64,000 bases of DNA. It comes from Lasioglossum baleicum (Eukaryota; Arthropoda; Insecta; Hymenoptera; Halictidae). The stretch spans positions 5,305,461-5,369,460 of the forward strand of contig NC_134933.1 in assembly GCF_051020765.1 (NCBI RefSeq), in the 5' to 3' direction. Of this stretch, positions 48,775-60,572 are shown piece after piece (position 1 is the stretch's first letter; every line of letters starts with the position of its first letter). The translations under genes were made by a program, and so were the position numbers. The notes under the pieces are model-generated. The model was not told the DNA's origin. It saw only the letters and a program-made list of their open reading frames with translations, and did no database searches.

Positions 48775-50990
48775 AGTATTGCAAGAGGTATTCCTACGCT
48801 AGCGAACTTGGCCGTATTTTGTTTGATCTCACAACTATTTACGGCCATACGAACTTGGCTCCTGTTTACAGGATGTTTTTGTTGGGACGTTATTTGTCAC
48901 GAAACATGATTTCGAAACTCGTAATTCCTGGCTGCGGTGCGTGCTTTGATCCGCGCGCTTAAAAATCCGACGTTTCATGTGTAACATCGTAACACAACCG
49001 TGTGTAGGTTCGCGAGGGGTCTAATAATGAAGATTTATTGGTTTGCAGATCTGCGCGCGTCTCCCCGTTGGAGACTGACTGAGACGTCCGCGAAATTTAA
49101 GATGTCTCTGTACAGCGTGTGAAATCGTTCGTAAATTGTTCGGCGAATGGTCCAGGAATTGTAGAGCCGCGTGTTGATTTATGTTTAGATGGTGCGCAGG
49201 CAGAATCGTGTTCCTGTTACTCATGAAATTCCATTTGCGAGCTGGCGAAGTGCTGCAGATTGTCACGACTTTGATAGAGTATATAGAGAATCGAGAACGT
49301 CTTCTCTGTTGGGACTTGAATCTGTTGATTGAATCGGTATTAAGCGCGGCGTGCGAGTTCAGTCGATTTCATTCGCGCGATTGCGCAAGCTGGAACAAAG
49401 CAAGAATTCATTGTAAACTGATGCAAAGTGTCGGCAAGCTTCTGCGAAAGAATGGATTCGTCTCTCGGAGTGTCGCTCTGCGAAAAATTTCCCGAACAAC
49501 CTTAAGACCTGTTTCGATGTTACCGGGGACACGATCGTGACGCGTTAACGAATTCGCCGAGAAACCGAAACAATTTAATGGCCGGGGATCGACAAATTGC
49601 GCTTCTTTCGCGATTAAACGATGCACTTGCATTCCCCTGGGGTATAATCGAGGTCCCCGTTCGAAAAAAAAGGATACTTCGACTTGGCTGGCTGGCTGTA
49701 TCCGCGTGTTTTCGTGCCAGCTCGTCGCTGTGCAATGGAAAAAACCAATTTCCCCTGTGGCGAACGGACGGCTGGAGGTTAAAAAAGGAACTGCAAGAGA
49801 AAACTGGAAGAGAGGGAGAGAGAGAGGCCGGAGGTAAAAAGAAATTAACGTGCGATTTCCTAGACTCCGACTGTGCTTGCCAAAGGGAACAAACACGCCT
49901 CAATTTAACACTTTGACTGCAACCTGTATAACGAAACACCGGCTAAACGTCACGGTTCAACGTTCTGAGGCTGCTTCAGGCGAATGCGTTGAGAGCTAGC
50001 TACTATAAAAATTGATCGAAACTATTCAAAAGTTCAATGTTCCAACAATTTAGAAAATGCGCTACCGCGTACTAAAAATCTTCAAAATGCATACTCTGTA
50101 AAAGTTGCTAAAAATGGTCAATCTTTGTGGGAGTAAAAATTCTGAAATCTTGGTACAATCCTGAAGAACCTGGAATAAGTACCTGATTCTGCAAACCGAG
50201 GGTCCAGGTGCAACTTGGTCATCTGACTCGCATTAGGTGTACCTTTTGGGAAAAGTTTTCTAGAAGTATGAAATTAGAAGATCCAGATGGAATCTCGAGG
50301 TGTCCGAGCGGGAGCTAACGATCGCGATGGATTGATGTGTCAATCGAATGATCGCGAGTAGCACGCGCTGCACAAGGTGGATCCGAGGGGAGGGACAGCG
50401 AGTTAGGCGGAGACGTTGGTCGGAGAAGGACCTGGCCAGAGACGAAGAAAGGTCAGCAAGCAGGAGCAGCAGCAGGCGAGGACGATGAGAGGCAGGAAGA
50501 AGGGAGAGACCGGGTTCTGGAGAGGGTTTCAGTATGGGCATGCACGATGCACGTAGCGAGATAACTGGTTTCGCGCAGCCTGCTATCATGGCACTCTAAT
50601 TACCAGCCATTACACCCGGCGAACCCCTCTGAATTGTTGCGTTCTCTACCTACACTCGTACTAACCACTCGACCACCGAGTCCGGTGTGCCCTGACCGCA
50701 GCTTTAAATGCAGAATTAATATACCGGCCGGCACTCATTTCGCGCTGGCGTTGTTGCCCGTGGTTTTCTTTTACCTTGCGCCCCCTTTTCTGTGTGTGCT
50801 TTCCTGCTCGTACCTCCGTGTCGTACGGCTTTCTCGACTCTTGCAGTACATCCTCCAGTTCCCGGACCATCGCTCGCAAGCTCGAACCATCATCGAACGA
50901 ATCGAGCAGGTTTTCGTGCTCGATCTCGGCTGCTTTGCAAACAGAATTATTCTATATAGGATATATGTCTTCTTTCCATGATTGTTACAG
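48775..50990. other. Non-coding stretch, no supported gene
   Basis: At 49408-49939 two minus frames and a plus frame overlap across a GA-rich tract (49799-49827). The 109-codon minus frame at 50260-50589 is leucine/serine-rich and unrecognised. DNA at 49980-50200 is AT-rich and featureless. Confidence 0.5.
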
Positions 50991-51067
50991 ACCACGTAAC
51001 GCACAATTAATGAAAAACACAGCGAACAAACCCACAATTTACTGTAGATACGTACGCAGAACACTGG
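50991..51067 (+). other. Exon-like segment bounded by splice-type signals
   Basis: A good acceptor (TCTTCTTTCCATGATTGTTACAG) ends at 50990 and a good donor (CTGG|GTAAGAG) begins at 51068. Only one of the three frames between them is open. It reads PRNAQLMKNTANKPTIYCRYVRRTL. The upstream and downstream partners are unknown and no protein family is recognised. This is among the best splice-bounded segments in the window, but still within what chance can produce. Confidence 0.18.
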
Positions 51068-53386
51068 GTAAGAGTCAAAGCAGATTTGGCGGCCGATAAA
51101 GTATTTCCGAGCGAGTTCCAGGCAACGATACGAAGAAATGCTCCGAGCTAAAGCAAAAGGGGCTGAAACATGACAAGAATAACCCGCGATCCACGAAGGT
51201 TAGGCCCATTTAAATAAGGAATTTCCATTTCGTCGAAGACAGCGAGAAGATTGGTCTGGCCCGGTCCGAGACGAGCTTTCCGATGCGGCCGCTTTGAAAA
51301 ATCGCGGTATTAAAGCGAACCTTTGGGCCCTTATCTAAGTTATTGTCCAGGCCAGGCAGGACCTTCGGAGATTGTACTACCACACGGGTGGACGTCGTTG
51401 TATAGGTGACGTCCGATCGAGACGGCGTGAGAGGTTCCCCGACGAAGGAGAAGACGTCGGTCCACGAGGATTCCCCCGTTATCAATGTCTTATGACGTGC
51501 ATTAAAGGATTGAAAATGCCAAAGATTGTCAACGAGGCCCTTTATCTGTCCATTAGCCAAACAGCCTCGAACGAATTTCACGCGCCATTCACCGTGATGG
51601 ACTCTGGCTCTCCTTTCTCGGTACCGATCCTGTCTATAAACAGACACCGGCACATCTCGATGGAGAGTTTTCGGGGTTCTCGTCCTTCGTCGTCCAACGT
51701 GTTCCACTCGAACCGACATTAACAAGATATTTCATATACCTATATGTGTATATGTATATATATTCGGGGTTCTCGACCGTGCCCCACGTAAAAACTCGAG
51801 ATTACCTTCGGCTCCTCCGATTCCCATGGCAAATCGAGCAGAACCTCGGCTCGGCTGATCACGGGGCCTCTTAGGGACACAAGGGCGAAGAGCCGTTCGG
51901 GCAAAGTGCGTGTCTACGACGGAAAAAGCTGAATAAACGGCCGATGGGAGTGACGAGGAGTCGTTCCGCGGCGCAAAAACCCGACAGGAAGAGGAATTCC
52001 TCGCCGGGGCGAATATATTCCGGGATCTGTTCGGTGAAAAAGTGCCCGTACCGGTGACAAAACGGACGGGAATCGGTCGCGACGTTCGTATAATATCCGA
52101 ACGGTGAATGGGAGCGCCTTTATGGTCAGCCGGGGGTTCCGAGGCGTAAATGTATGTCTCAACTTTCCTTCTTTTCGCGATTGTTCGCGTATATATACCG
52201 ACCCGTCGCGTCGCGTCGCGCCGCGCGCCGTCTTCCTGCTCGTGACGAAATGGTCGGGCGTTAAAAGTGCTGCATCCGCAGTAAGTACATCGGGGGCGAA
52301 AGAAAAAGGGGCCGAAAGCAGTGAGGAGGGAAAAGAACGGTCACGGTTCCTTTTTATTCGCCCGGTTACGGCCCGGAGAGCCGCTTCCTCCTTGCGGACG
52401 AAAACCGATTAAGCCCGACTGTCCTGCCACCGGGCTTGTACCGAAAATGAAATTGCTCTAGGAAGTGTCTGCATTATCTTTCGCGCGTTAGGAGCCCCGT
52501 GGCAGCCGGTTTTTTTTTCTTCCAAGGAGAAAAAGACTCGGCCCGGCTCCGCGTGGGAATTCGGGCTCCGTACTCTCCTTCCTGTCTGTCCGACAATGCC
52601 CGCCGATTTAGGAACGAGTATTTACACGGCCGGAACGGCCCGTGGGGAACGCGAATCTCACCAAAATATTCAGGAATGAATTTTCCATTGCTCCGAGGCG
52701 TTTCGGCTAGCTTCTGTTTGCTCAACCGTGGAAATTCCTTCCGAAAATTCACTTTGTAGAGATAAGAAGGTGGAACGTCCGATCGCGCCAGTAATTAACT
52801 CTTTGAGGATGAATGTCTATACATTGATGACATCAGGCTCGTGTAACCAGATGGTGAAGTTCCAAGCAAATAATTTAATGGTTGAAATAATAAAGGATTG
52901 GTGTATAAGATTTTCGTAGATAATCTAATGCTTTTAGAAAAATGTTTGTAGCAACACTAGAATTAGTGTTAGTGTAGCATAGTGTAGCTACAAATAGTAA
53001 TTGATTGTTGAAGCTGCAGGTCGAAATTGAACAATTTTCTCCTAATGACTGAAATGTGTGTATAATTTTCCTGACAGTGGCGAACGAGGCAGAGGAATCG
53101 GGTTAAGGAATCGACGGAACAAGCAATTCCAACGGGTAAACAAGTTTCGAGAACACATTGGCTTTCTCATACCGGTGCGATTCATTTGCAGCGAACGAGG
53201 CTGCAATTTCCCGAGCGCATTTCGTTACGCAACCATTTGCAATTTCGTTTTTCCCCGGTTGAAAATTGAACAGTGTGAAAATCAGGCCGACCGGCCAGGC
53301 CCTGTCTCGATTATCTCGTACGCCGAAAAGTATACCAACGTACGGTTTCAGAACCAGTTGATTTTCTGAATTAAGATAGCCAACGG
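51068..53386. other. Non-coding stretch, no supported gene
   Basis: A 171-codon minus frame (51210-51725) is overlapped by a 116-codon plus frame. Neither has a recognisable domain. A TA-rich patch lies at 51735-51765 and a degenerate GTCGC pentamer run at 52204-52224. AT-rich DNA at 52770-53070 is featureless. Confidence 0.5.
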
Positions 53387-53400
53387 CGCGGCGCGCCGCG
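53387..53400. repeat. Perfect GC palindrome CGCGGCGCGCCGCG
   Basis: A fourteen-base perfect palindrome made only of G and C, within a GC-rich patch. Confidence 0.6.
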
Positions 53401-53593
53401 GCGGATAGTTGCAAAGTGGTAGCGGTTAAACAGTGTCGATCAGATAGCGGTACCCGGGGATCGATTTTGCCCGTCGTTGTTTAACAAAACTACAACGTTG
53501 GGCTGACGGTGCACAGGTCGGGACGGTGATTTATAGTAATTTGCATGATTGTAGAAAATGAGGGAACACGGGACGGTCTGTGTCTACGATCTA

Positions 53594-53678
53594 CGAGAGA
53601 AGGAGGACACAGCGAAAGAGAGAGAGACGGAGAAAGAGAAAGAGAACATGAGAGAAATCGCGAGAAAGAAAAAGCACA
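53594..53678. repeat. Purine-rich (GA/GAAA) tract
   Basis: About 85 bases of degenerate GAGA and GAAAG units with few pyrimidines. The antisense frames across it read as serine/phenylalanine-rich low complexity and are not genes. Confidence 0.7.
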
Positions 53679-54072
53679 GAACGCAATTGGCATTCTGTAG
53701 CGTGGCAAACAGCTCCCACTCGGGGTGTGTAACAGGTATACGTACGAAGGTACTAACGTAATTACCACGTACGTACAGACCCGGCAACGCTTGTATATTC
53801 GCTCTCATAGAAATCGCATATACGCCGTGCCTAATTCAATTAAATAGCCAATCAGATGCCCGATACCGCCCGGTTAATTAACTGCGCCTTCTTATGCATG
53901 TACCCAGTAATCTTGATAGGTCATATATACACTGCCGTGCCAAACTCCCGGGACTGATGTCATCAAATTGTCGATGGTACTCTGAAAAATGATCGTTCAC
54001 TTGCGTAATCAAACTCCTCTACTTTAAAACCAGTTTCGACATTTTTTTATTGATCGAGCTGTATCTAAAAGT

Positions 54073-54254
54073 GATGCACAGTCTTACAAAGACAATGAGC
54101 ATGTTAAAACGTACATTACTCCAATTTCTTTCCTCCCAGTATGAGCAATTTGTGCGCAAATAAATGATGCACAGTCTTACAAAGACAATGAGCATGTTAA
54201 AACGTACTCCAATTCCTTTCCTCCCAGTATGAGCAATTTGTGCGAAAATAAATA
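54073..54254. repeat. Recent tandem duplication, units of 93 and 89 bp
   Basis: Unit one spans 54073-54165 and unit two 54166-54254. Both begin GATGCACAGTCTTACAAAG and end near GAGCAATTTGTGCG-AAATAAA. They differ by a 4-bp deletion (ATTA) in unit two and about two substitutions, so the duplication is young. A minus-strand frame of 155 codons (54019-54486) runs through both units and therefore repeats RFNMLIVFVRLCI. It has no recognisable domain and is probably not coding. Confidence 0.92.
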
Positions 54255-55369
54255 TTGCAACTAAATCAATACACAATAAGCTGGCAGAACGGTTTCGAAA
54301 AGAAGTGAACAGAAACAGATCCAGACCCGTTAAAAAGTATATTGTTACAGCATCAACGCCAGATGTCAGTGTACTTCTGGCCGGTAGTGTACAACCGTCC
54401 ACCATGGTGGATCTACTTATCATCATACAAGGTGTCCCAAATAGCCAAGCGACCGAAGCTGCACCCATAGGTCGCCCATGGACCACGGAAACACAAGCTG
54501 GCCGTGCGGGAGCTGGTCTTGCACGACCGGTGGTTCCGTTTTCAGAGTAAGCTCATAAATATGGAGTTTGTTATTCCGCGGCGCGTTAGTATATACTGCT
54601 GGCTCCGCTTCTTTTTTCTCTCGCTATAACGCGTTGCTCTTCGACGTGTTGCGCGCGAGGCGATTGAAAATTCATACGGGCCGGGTCTTCAGGGACACCG
54701 GCGTGTTTATCTTAAACCGATGCATCGCGATGAAGGAACGGTGGTTCGGAGATGATTCGCGGTTCAGAGTAGAATAATATTTAATCGCGGATCGTTTCTC
54801 GCCTCGTAGCCGATTCTAAAAAGATTTTCGATCTTGTCCGAATGCTCTTTCAAGCTCGAATTAGTACAGTGAATTCTGATGTTTCAGTGGCCGAAAATCT
54901 ATAACTTTTGAACGGATGAAGATAATGTAATATTTCCTTTTTCTTTGACGAAGTTGACGTATTCTTCGTTACGTACGAGATGACATTAGGTACATTAAAT
55001 AATGCATAATTACATTAACCAATTGGCCATCCCACGCGATATCGCCAATTTTGAATATGTTGTAGTTTTTACTGACCTAAATCTCAAAGTATTTTTGGAT
55101 ATCTTAAAAATGGTTGATTTCACAAACGTGTGAAAAAAGTGTCACCCTTTTTTTCATTAAATTATGACATCAGAAGTATCTACGAAAAATGTTGTCATTT
55201 GAAAAAACCGTTCTTTTCATCATTTATTTTGCAATTCTTTCAGATAAATGCAATTCTTGCGTAGCAGGAAAATTTACGAAATTAATACACCGGTATACAG
55301 CCGCGGTGCAGCGTTCGCTTCAAATAATTTTGACTTTAATTTTTTTGCCAAATAAGCGCAGTATCTCTG

Positions 55370-55370
<1 letters not shown>
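54255..55370. other. Non-coding stretch, no supported gene
   Basis: Contains a 12-base palindrome CCACCATGGTGG near 54399 and AT-rich DNA from 54780 onwards. Short frames only, none recognised. Confidence 0.5.

Positions 55371-55399
<29 letters not shown>
55371..55399. repeat. Dinucleotide microsatellite (CA)14
   Basis: Fourteen perfect CA units plus a final C. Confidence 0.95.
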
Positions 55400-55403
<4 letters not shown>

Positions 55404-58400
55404 TCCAAAAATTTTAAAACCTTGTTGGTTACTTTGGTGCGTATGGGATTTTCTTCCGCTTTTGGCCTGAAGGCGCCTCTGTGCGCCGAGCGGTACTAAA
55501 ACGGTTAAATTTGTTTATTTTATAGAGACGGTTAAAGACGCGAATACAATTTTTCGTAGACGTGGCCTAACTCACGTTTATTTCACGTAGACAGAGTCCC
55601 CATAATCTGGGATTATTCATCTCGAGTGATTAGCGAATAGATAAAAACGCGTGAGATGATCCCATAGACAGCGTTCGGCTACCGTTGTCGGTGCGTTTCC
55701 CGTCGTACGCGCGACGTAAAATCAGTACGCTGACAACCCCCATAGTGCTTCGCGGGGGCGAGCTCGCGGAATAGAAGCCTGCGTTCCTGGACAATGAAGA
55801 CGACGCATAAAACGAGCCGGCGCGGTGAGGCGAACATTTAAAGGTCGTTCGCGACGCGGAATGAAGCATTGGAAAGCAAACGAGCGCCGCGTGGGTGTTA
55901 CCGTGAGCTTTCCACGCGTGCGTGTCTTTCTCTTCTCGCGCGCACACGCGAACAGTCCCCGTTTCACCAAGAAAGCCTGACGCATGATGTAATGACGCCG
56001 TAACCATTGGTTGATTTACAACGAAACGAAATCGTAAATACGCCGCACGGTAATTTGGCCATTCGCTGGTTGGCGCCGTCAAATTCCGATCCAATGTGTC
56101 CCGTATACGCGCGTCTTTAGAGCTTCCGGTTTACGCACGTTTGCACCCGACATCTTCCCTCGAATCTCGCCGGAAAATCTGCTTCATTCGCGCTTCATTC
56201 TCGTACAGAAGAGTTTTAACCCCTTGAGCTTCAATAAAAAAAATCAATAGGTACGTATTGTCTCTTAAAAAATTAGACCACATAGTGAAAGTGTTAAAAC
56301 TATTTTGTATTTTGTTAAAACAGTGCGTATTAGTCGAAAACGAAACGAACTTTTGGGGCAACGCAATTTGCAGTCTGCTTATCATATATACTGCAATGCA
56401 TAATTTCATTCGTGCATCCGGAGGCTTCAAAAAGCGATAGTAAAATAAATCCACGAGACAAGCGTCCCGAGGGGCCGGGTTAATTTCACGTCGGCGAAAA
56501 TGAATCAAAGGCCGTGTCGCGTCGCCTAAAAATATTTGTTTCTCATGACATGACGCGGAGATTACAAAAAGAATAATTACTTTTCCGGGTGGAGGGCCTC
56601 TAGCTGTCGCGGTGTATTGTTCCCCCCGACGTTCATTACAATTTTAGCACCGCGGTAACGAGTGGAATTTGAGTCAAAGGAACAAAAACCTCACACATCC
56701 GACTACGTATCGCGTGACAATAGATATTCGGCGGGTCTCGTAGACGACAACGTGGGCAGACTACTCGCTGAAAATCGTCAGTCGTGCTGTTAACGTGTGT
56801 CACCGTTGCCGCTCGCCGTGGCAACGATCGTAAATATATATCTCCTTGCGTTTCACGGTACGTTATTTTGTTGTATAATGGCATTTGCGAAGCAGCGCCA
56901 GCTCGGTTTCTTAATAGAATAAACGGTCCCGGGCTTTTCATGCTCGCCCGGTGTGTCAGGAGAACTCTCTCGTTGTCACCGGTCTTGTCGCTGGACTGCT
57001 CGAACGCCGGCATTGTACAGGAAAACCGTGCTCATTTTGTAATACTTTATACCTTTTTTCATCGTTCCCTCTCTTTCTCGTTGAGCGCACAAGACTCCAT
57101 AAAACCGTTTACGGTCTTCCGGCCCGCGAACCCGTTTCGCAGAATGCAAGCACGCTCCGGGGACAGTTTTAAGTGAAATGTTTACTAGCTGCGAGAACAA
57201 TATGGAACTATTTATTCAACTTCTGTGTAGTTTATTGCGTTTATCGCGGCCGGTTGCGTGTAGACGCGATCGCAGCCTGTTTCGAAATAGATATGCATGT
57301 ATTATTAGAACGAGTTAGGATTGGCAACAATGAACGAATGATTGAATGAACGAGTCTCGTTGTGCCTCGTGTTCCCCACAGATTCGTGATCGGAGAATTA
57401 TTTCGTTGAAATCCCCCGATGGGCATCGAATGGGACAATAAATACAACGAGGTTCGCGAGTTGCCCGTCAAATTGACGCGTCGCCCAGCGCGCCTTTTAA
57501 ATCGCGGAGAAGATAGCGCGGTATTATCGCGAACGTTAATCAGGATATTGTAAAATGAATTTGGCGCGGGGCAGTTCCGCAGCAGCTGCGCGCGCTTCGC
57601 CGTTTCGGAACTGTTAATTGTCCCATTTTTCCTGCGCCCGCCATAAATACAATACGGAACCGAAGCGATATGATGTATGGCGCGACACACATAAATATCG
57701 CCGGGAAAAGCGCCAGTATATACCAACAGCGCAAATATCAGCGGACCTGTAACTCACTGCCCCCCTTCACCCCCTCCCCCACCTGACCGACAAATAATTT
57801 TTTCAGTTAGCCCCGGTTACCACGGCATAAATAATTATTCCTTGACAGGCAGTCGTTAACGAGACCTAATGGCGTACAAAGTAGCTCGATCATTTACTTC
57901 TAACACTTCCCATAGCAGTCCGATCCATTCACGATCCTTGCTAGATCAACCTGTCCTTCTGTGATCGAGTGGCTGTAAAAGAACCCGACTTGTACGATTT
58001 TCGAAAAATTCTATTACAGATATTCCAGGGAAGAGTTGTCGAATTTGTAAGAGACACGCAGCTTAAGTGTCCATTTAGTGGACAGGTTTTCTTTTTTATA
58101 CGTTTTTATTCTTGTTTATACGTTAACCGTCAATGAAACATACTTTCCTAATATTAGCTTTATACTACTTAGACTCTATGTTTTTATCACGCACGCCTCT
58201 GATATAATTATGTTGCCACTCTCTTATCTTTAGAACCTCGAAGCGTCTATAGGCTCTCTCCTCTTATTTCGCCTAGTTTATTGAAATTTCGGGGTCCTGT
58301 GCCTTGGACCGACTCCTCTAACAGTATTGAGCGCCAAAAGGCGCATGACCTTGGCAAAACCTCGAAAATCACGAACTACCAGACGCTTACACTCAAAAAT

Positions 58401-58980
58401 GCCGTACTCGTGCCGTAATCGTGGCCTTGGGGTGTGGAATTTACCCAAGCGATTCAAGAAATGAAATCTACGAAAAATTTCCACATAAAAAGAACCCCCA
58501 CTCGGCACATGGAGAAACAACTTTAAAAATTTCAAATTGTTGAACTCCCTATAGTAATTTATATTCTTTCGAATCCGTCGAGAAAAACTTTCTTGCCTAA
58601 TTTGAAAAGCGCTGTAGCTATACTTTCTGTTTCTCTACCCTTCTCGTACTCAAGCTTTTAGTCGAGGAAGACTTCTCTTTCTAAAATTTACTTGGGCCGA
58701 TAAAGGTATATTTCTGTTTCTTAGCCTTTTTTGGAAAATATTTCGGACAGGTCAGCCTATTTTCGGCCGAAATAAAAATTCCACGCGATCCTATCATACA
58801 TAAATTGAATAGCGTCCGTTGTAAGCGACCCGACTGTCTCCTGGAAATCAAACGACGGAGGGTAGAGGGTGGTAGTATTAAGGGCGACGCACTCGGCATT
58901 CGGATGGATACAATATCCGTACGTGGGTAGACCGGCTTACATATTAATGTAATACATAATCACGCGGAGATTGGAGAGGC
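55400..58980. other. Non-coding stretch, no supported gene
   Basis: Minus frames of 154 codons (55630-56094) and 161 codons (57241-57726) lie in CpG-rich DNA and are unrecognised. At 56131-56508 two opposite frames overlap in AT-rich DNA. The plus one ends AMHNFIRASGG, faintly like the LHN block of some transposases, but this is too weak to call. Nothing else is supported. Confidence 0.45.
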
Positions 58981-59005
58981 AAGGAGAGAGAGAGGGAGAG
59001 AGAGA
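58981..59005. repeat. GA-rich purine tract
   Basis: Twenty-five purines in AAGGAGAGAG/GGGAGAGAGA arrangement. It is low complexity, and overlapping minus frames read serine-leucine repeats. Confidence 0.8.
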
Positions 59006-60432
59006 CATGGACCACCAAGATGAATGAGTGTTGCCGTTCTGAAAAGGCATGCGGTTGATCCAATGTGTCGTAATCCTGACCCCGTGAGCCAGCACGGTCG
59101 CTCCGTTCGACCGTACCCCGTGTCTTACCTGTATATAGCACACGTATCCGTTTAATCTGTTCGGCATACATCGACAGCCGGCATGCGAGCCTGCTCGCTC
59201 GCCTACACGTTATACAGTAAATAATACCGGCGATCGGAGAGAAAACTCCGATTGTAGTTAGCCGCTATCAGATCTTGGCTAAGTGAACAAGGAGTGTCTG
59301 GGAAAACGCATTTACCGTTTATGCATGCGCCAGTCGAAGCCGGTGTCTCCTGATCGCCTGGCGACGTCCGACCACGTGAGACTCCCGCGATTTTTCCCGT
59401 TTCGGGTTCAACGACACTTTTTCCCAGCCCAGAAGAGAGATCCAAGACCCGAGACCCGACGAGTTTATGGTTCCCGAGCGTGTCCACCACCAAGGGCCAA
59501 CAGAGGACCGTGCGTGGTTACGCGCAGTGATTCTTGTCCACTACCAAAGAAATAGTGGTACTTTCGTCCCCGCGTAGTTTTAAATTCTTCCTGGAGAAGT
59601 TCTCCAATCGCTCTTACTTTATTGTCGTGGCCGTCGCCCCTTCTTGGGAACGCTCCCTACTGACGCGACGCCTCGTCGTTCATGATCCTGATTTACGTTT
59701 CGACGAATACCCGGACGATTCCGAAACTCGTTGTTACTAGCGGCGAAATCAGCTGAGAATGTCCCGTCACTCGCTGTTATGAGCTTTCCGGTGGTTCGAG
59801 CGTCGTCTCTGCCTCGTTCCTCCGTTTTCATATCGAATTGATAACGTGCTAAAAAGTCGATAATACAGAAAGTTTAATAACTGTAGAGTTCTTCTTTGCG
59901 AATGGTGAATTGAGTCGAAGTCAGAGTTGTGTATTTTATCACAAGCTGGTGGATTCCATTTTCGCAAGAGCTGTGTGGTTTCTCTTTAAAACGATGTGCA
60001 AAATGAACTATTACGTTTCTGGTGAAGGATGATTTGGAGTAGAGGTAGGTTATCGAACCTGCGAACTTTCTACGTACTGCACACTTCTGCTGTATCAGTT
60101 GCGTGTTTTGTGAATATCGTAGTTCTCGCGTTCGCTCGCACGGATACTGTCATACTGTCAATAAGGATTAAATCCCACTCGTAAGCGATTCGAAGCTTAC
60201 CAAATTTTTCGACTACTATATTAGGCGTGTATCGAATACTCGGAATAAGCTCTTTAGCGTACAACGTACAGCGTGACACGACGTTTGTATGAAAATCGAA
60301 GCTGATATTCTTATAGTGAATAGCGCGCGCGCGTAAATGCGCTTTGCTGCATCAAGTCTAAATTGATAAACCAATTTTACTATTTCCAACCATGTACACA
60401 CTATATAATATGGAAACAAGTAGAATGTTCAG
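59006..60432. other. Non-coding stretch, no supported gene
   Basis: Short overlapping frames on both strands. The 96-codon minus frame at 59203-59493 has a cysteine pair (ACINGKCVFPDTPC) but no recognisable fold. No RNA gene or transposon end was seen. Confidence 0.5.
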
Positions 60433-60572
60433 AGGTACACGCGACTCCCATCAATTTTCTATGGGACCAGGAAGCGGTACGCATATTAGGCAACGCGCCT
60501 GGGTGTGAATTACGATTGGCCAACGCACGGCGTTTGATAGAACGTGTCCTTTACGGCGATCCAACCGAGAAA
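60433..60572 (+). other. Exon-like segment with protein-like frame and strong donor
   Basis: The segment ends at a strong donor (GAGAAA|GTAAGTGA). An acceptor-type TTCAG precedes it at 60432, although the pyrimidine tract is weak. The open frame reads FLWDQEAVRILGNAPGC, then ELRLANARRLIERVLYGDP, a charged, helix-like sequence with periodic leucines that looks more like a real protein than most frames here. The same frame is open back to 60363. I do not recognise the family and found no partner exon. It could be an internal exon of a gene spanning the region, or chance. Confidence 0.22.

Noticed and set aside
49408..49939. 162- and 139-codon minus frames
   Set aside because: They overlap each other and a plus frame across a GA tract. 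The peptides are low complexity and unrecognised.
51210..51725. 171-codon minus frame with a 116-codon plus frame on top
   Set aside because: No recognisable motif and heavy overlap. Codon pattern not distinguishable by eye from neighbouring non-coding DNA.
56258..56440. Plus frame ending AMHNFIRASGG, faintly like the LHN block of Harbinger-type transposases
   Set aside because: Only a three-residue similarity. A longer antisense frame covers it and there are no catalytic motifs upstream.
57241..57726. 161-codon minus frame
   Set aside because: No domain, signal peptide or splice support. Lies in CpG-rich DNA.
59203..59493. Minus frame with a cysteine pair (ACINGKCVFPDTPC), reminiscent of a small cysteine-rich domain
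   Set aside because: Too few cysteines for an EGF-like or other disulfide domain, and a plus frame overlaps it.
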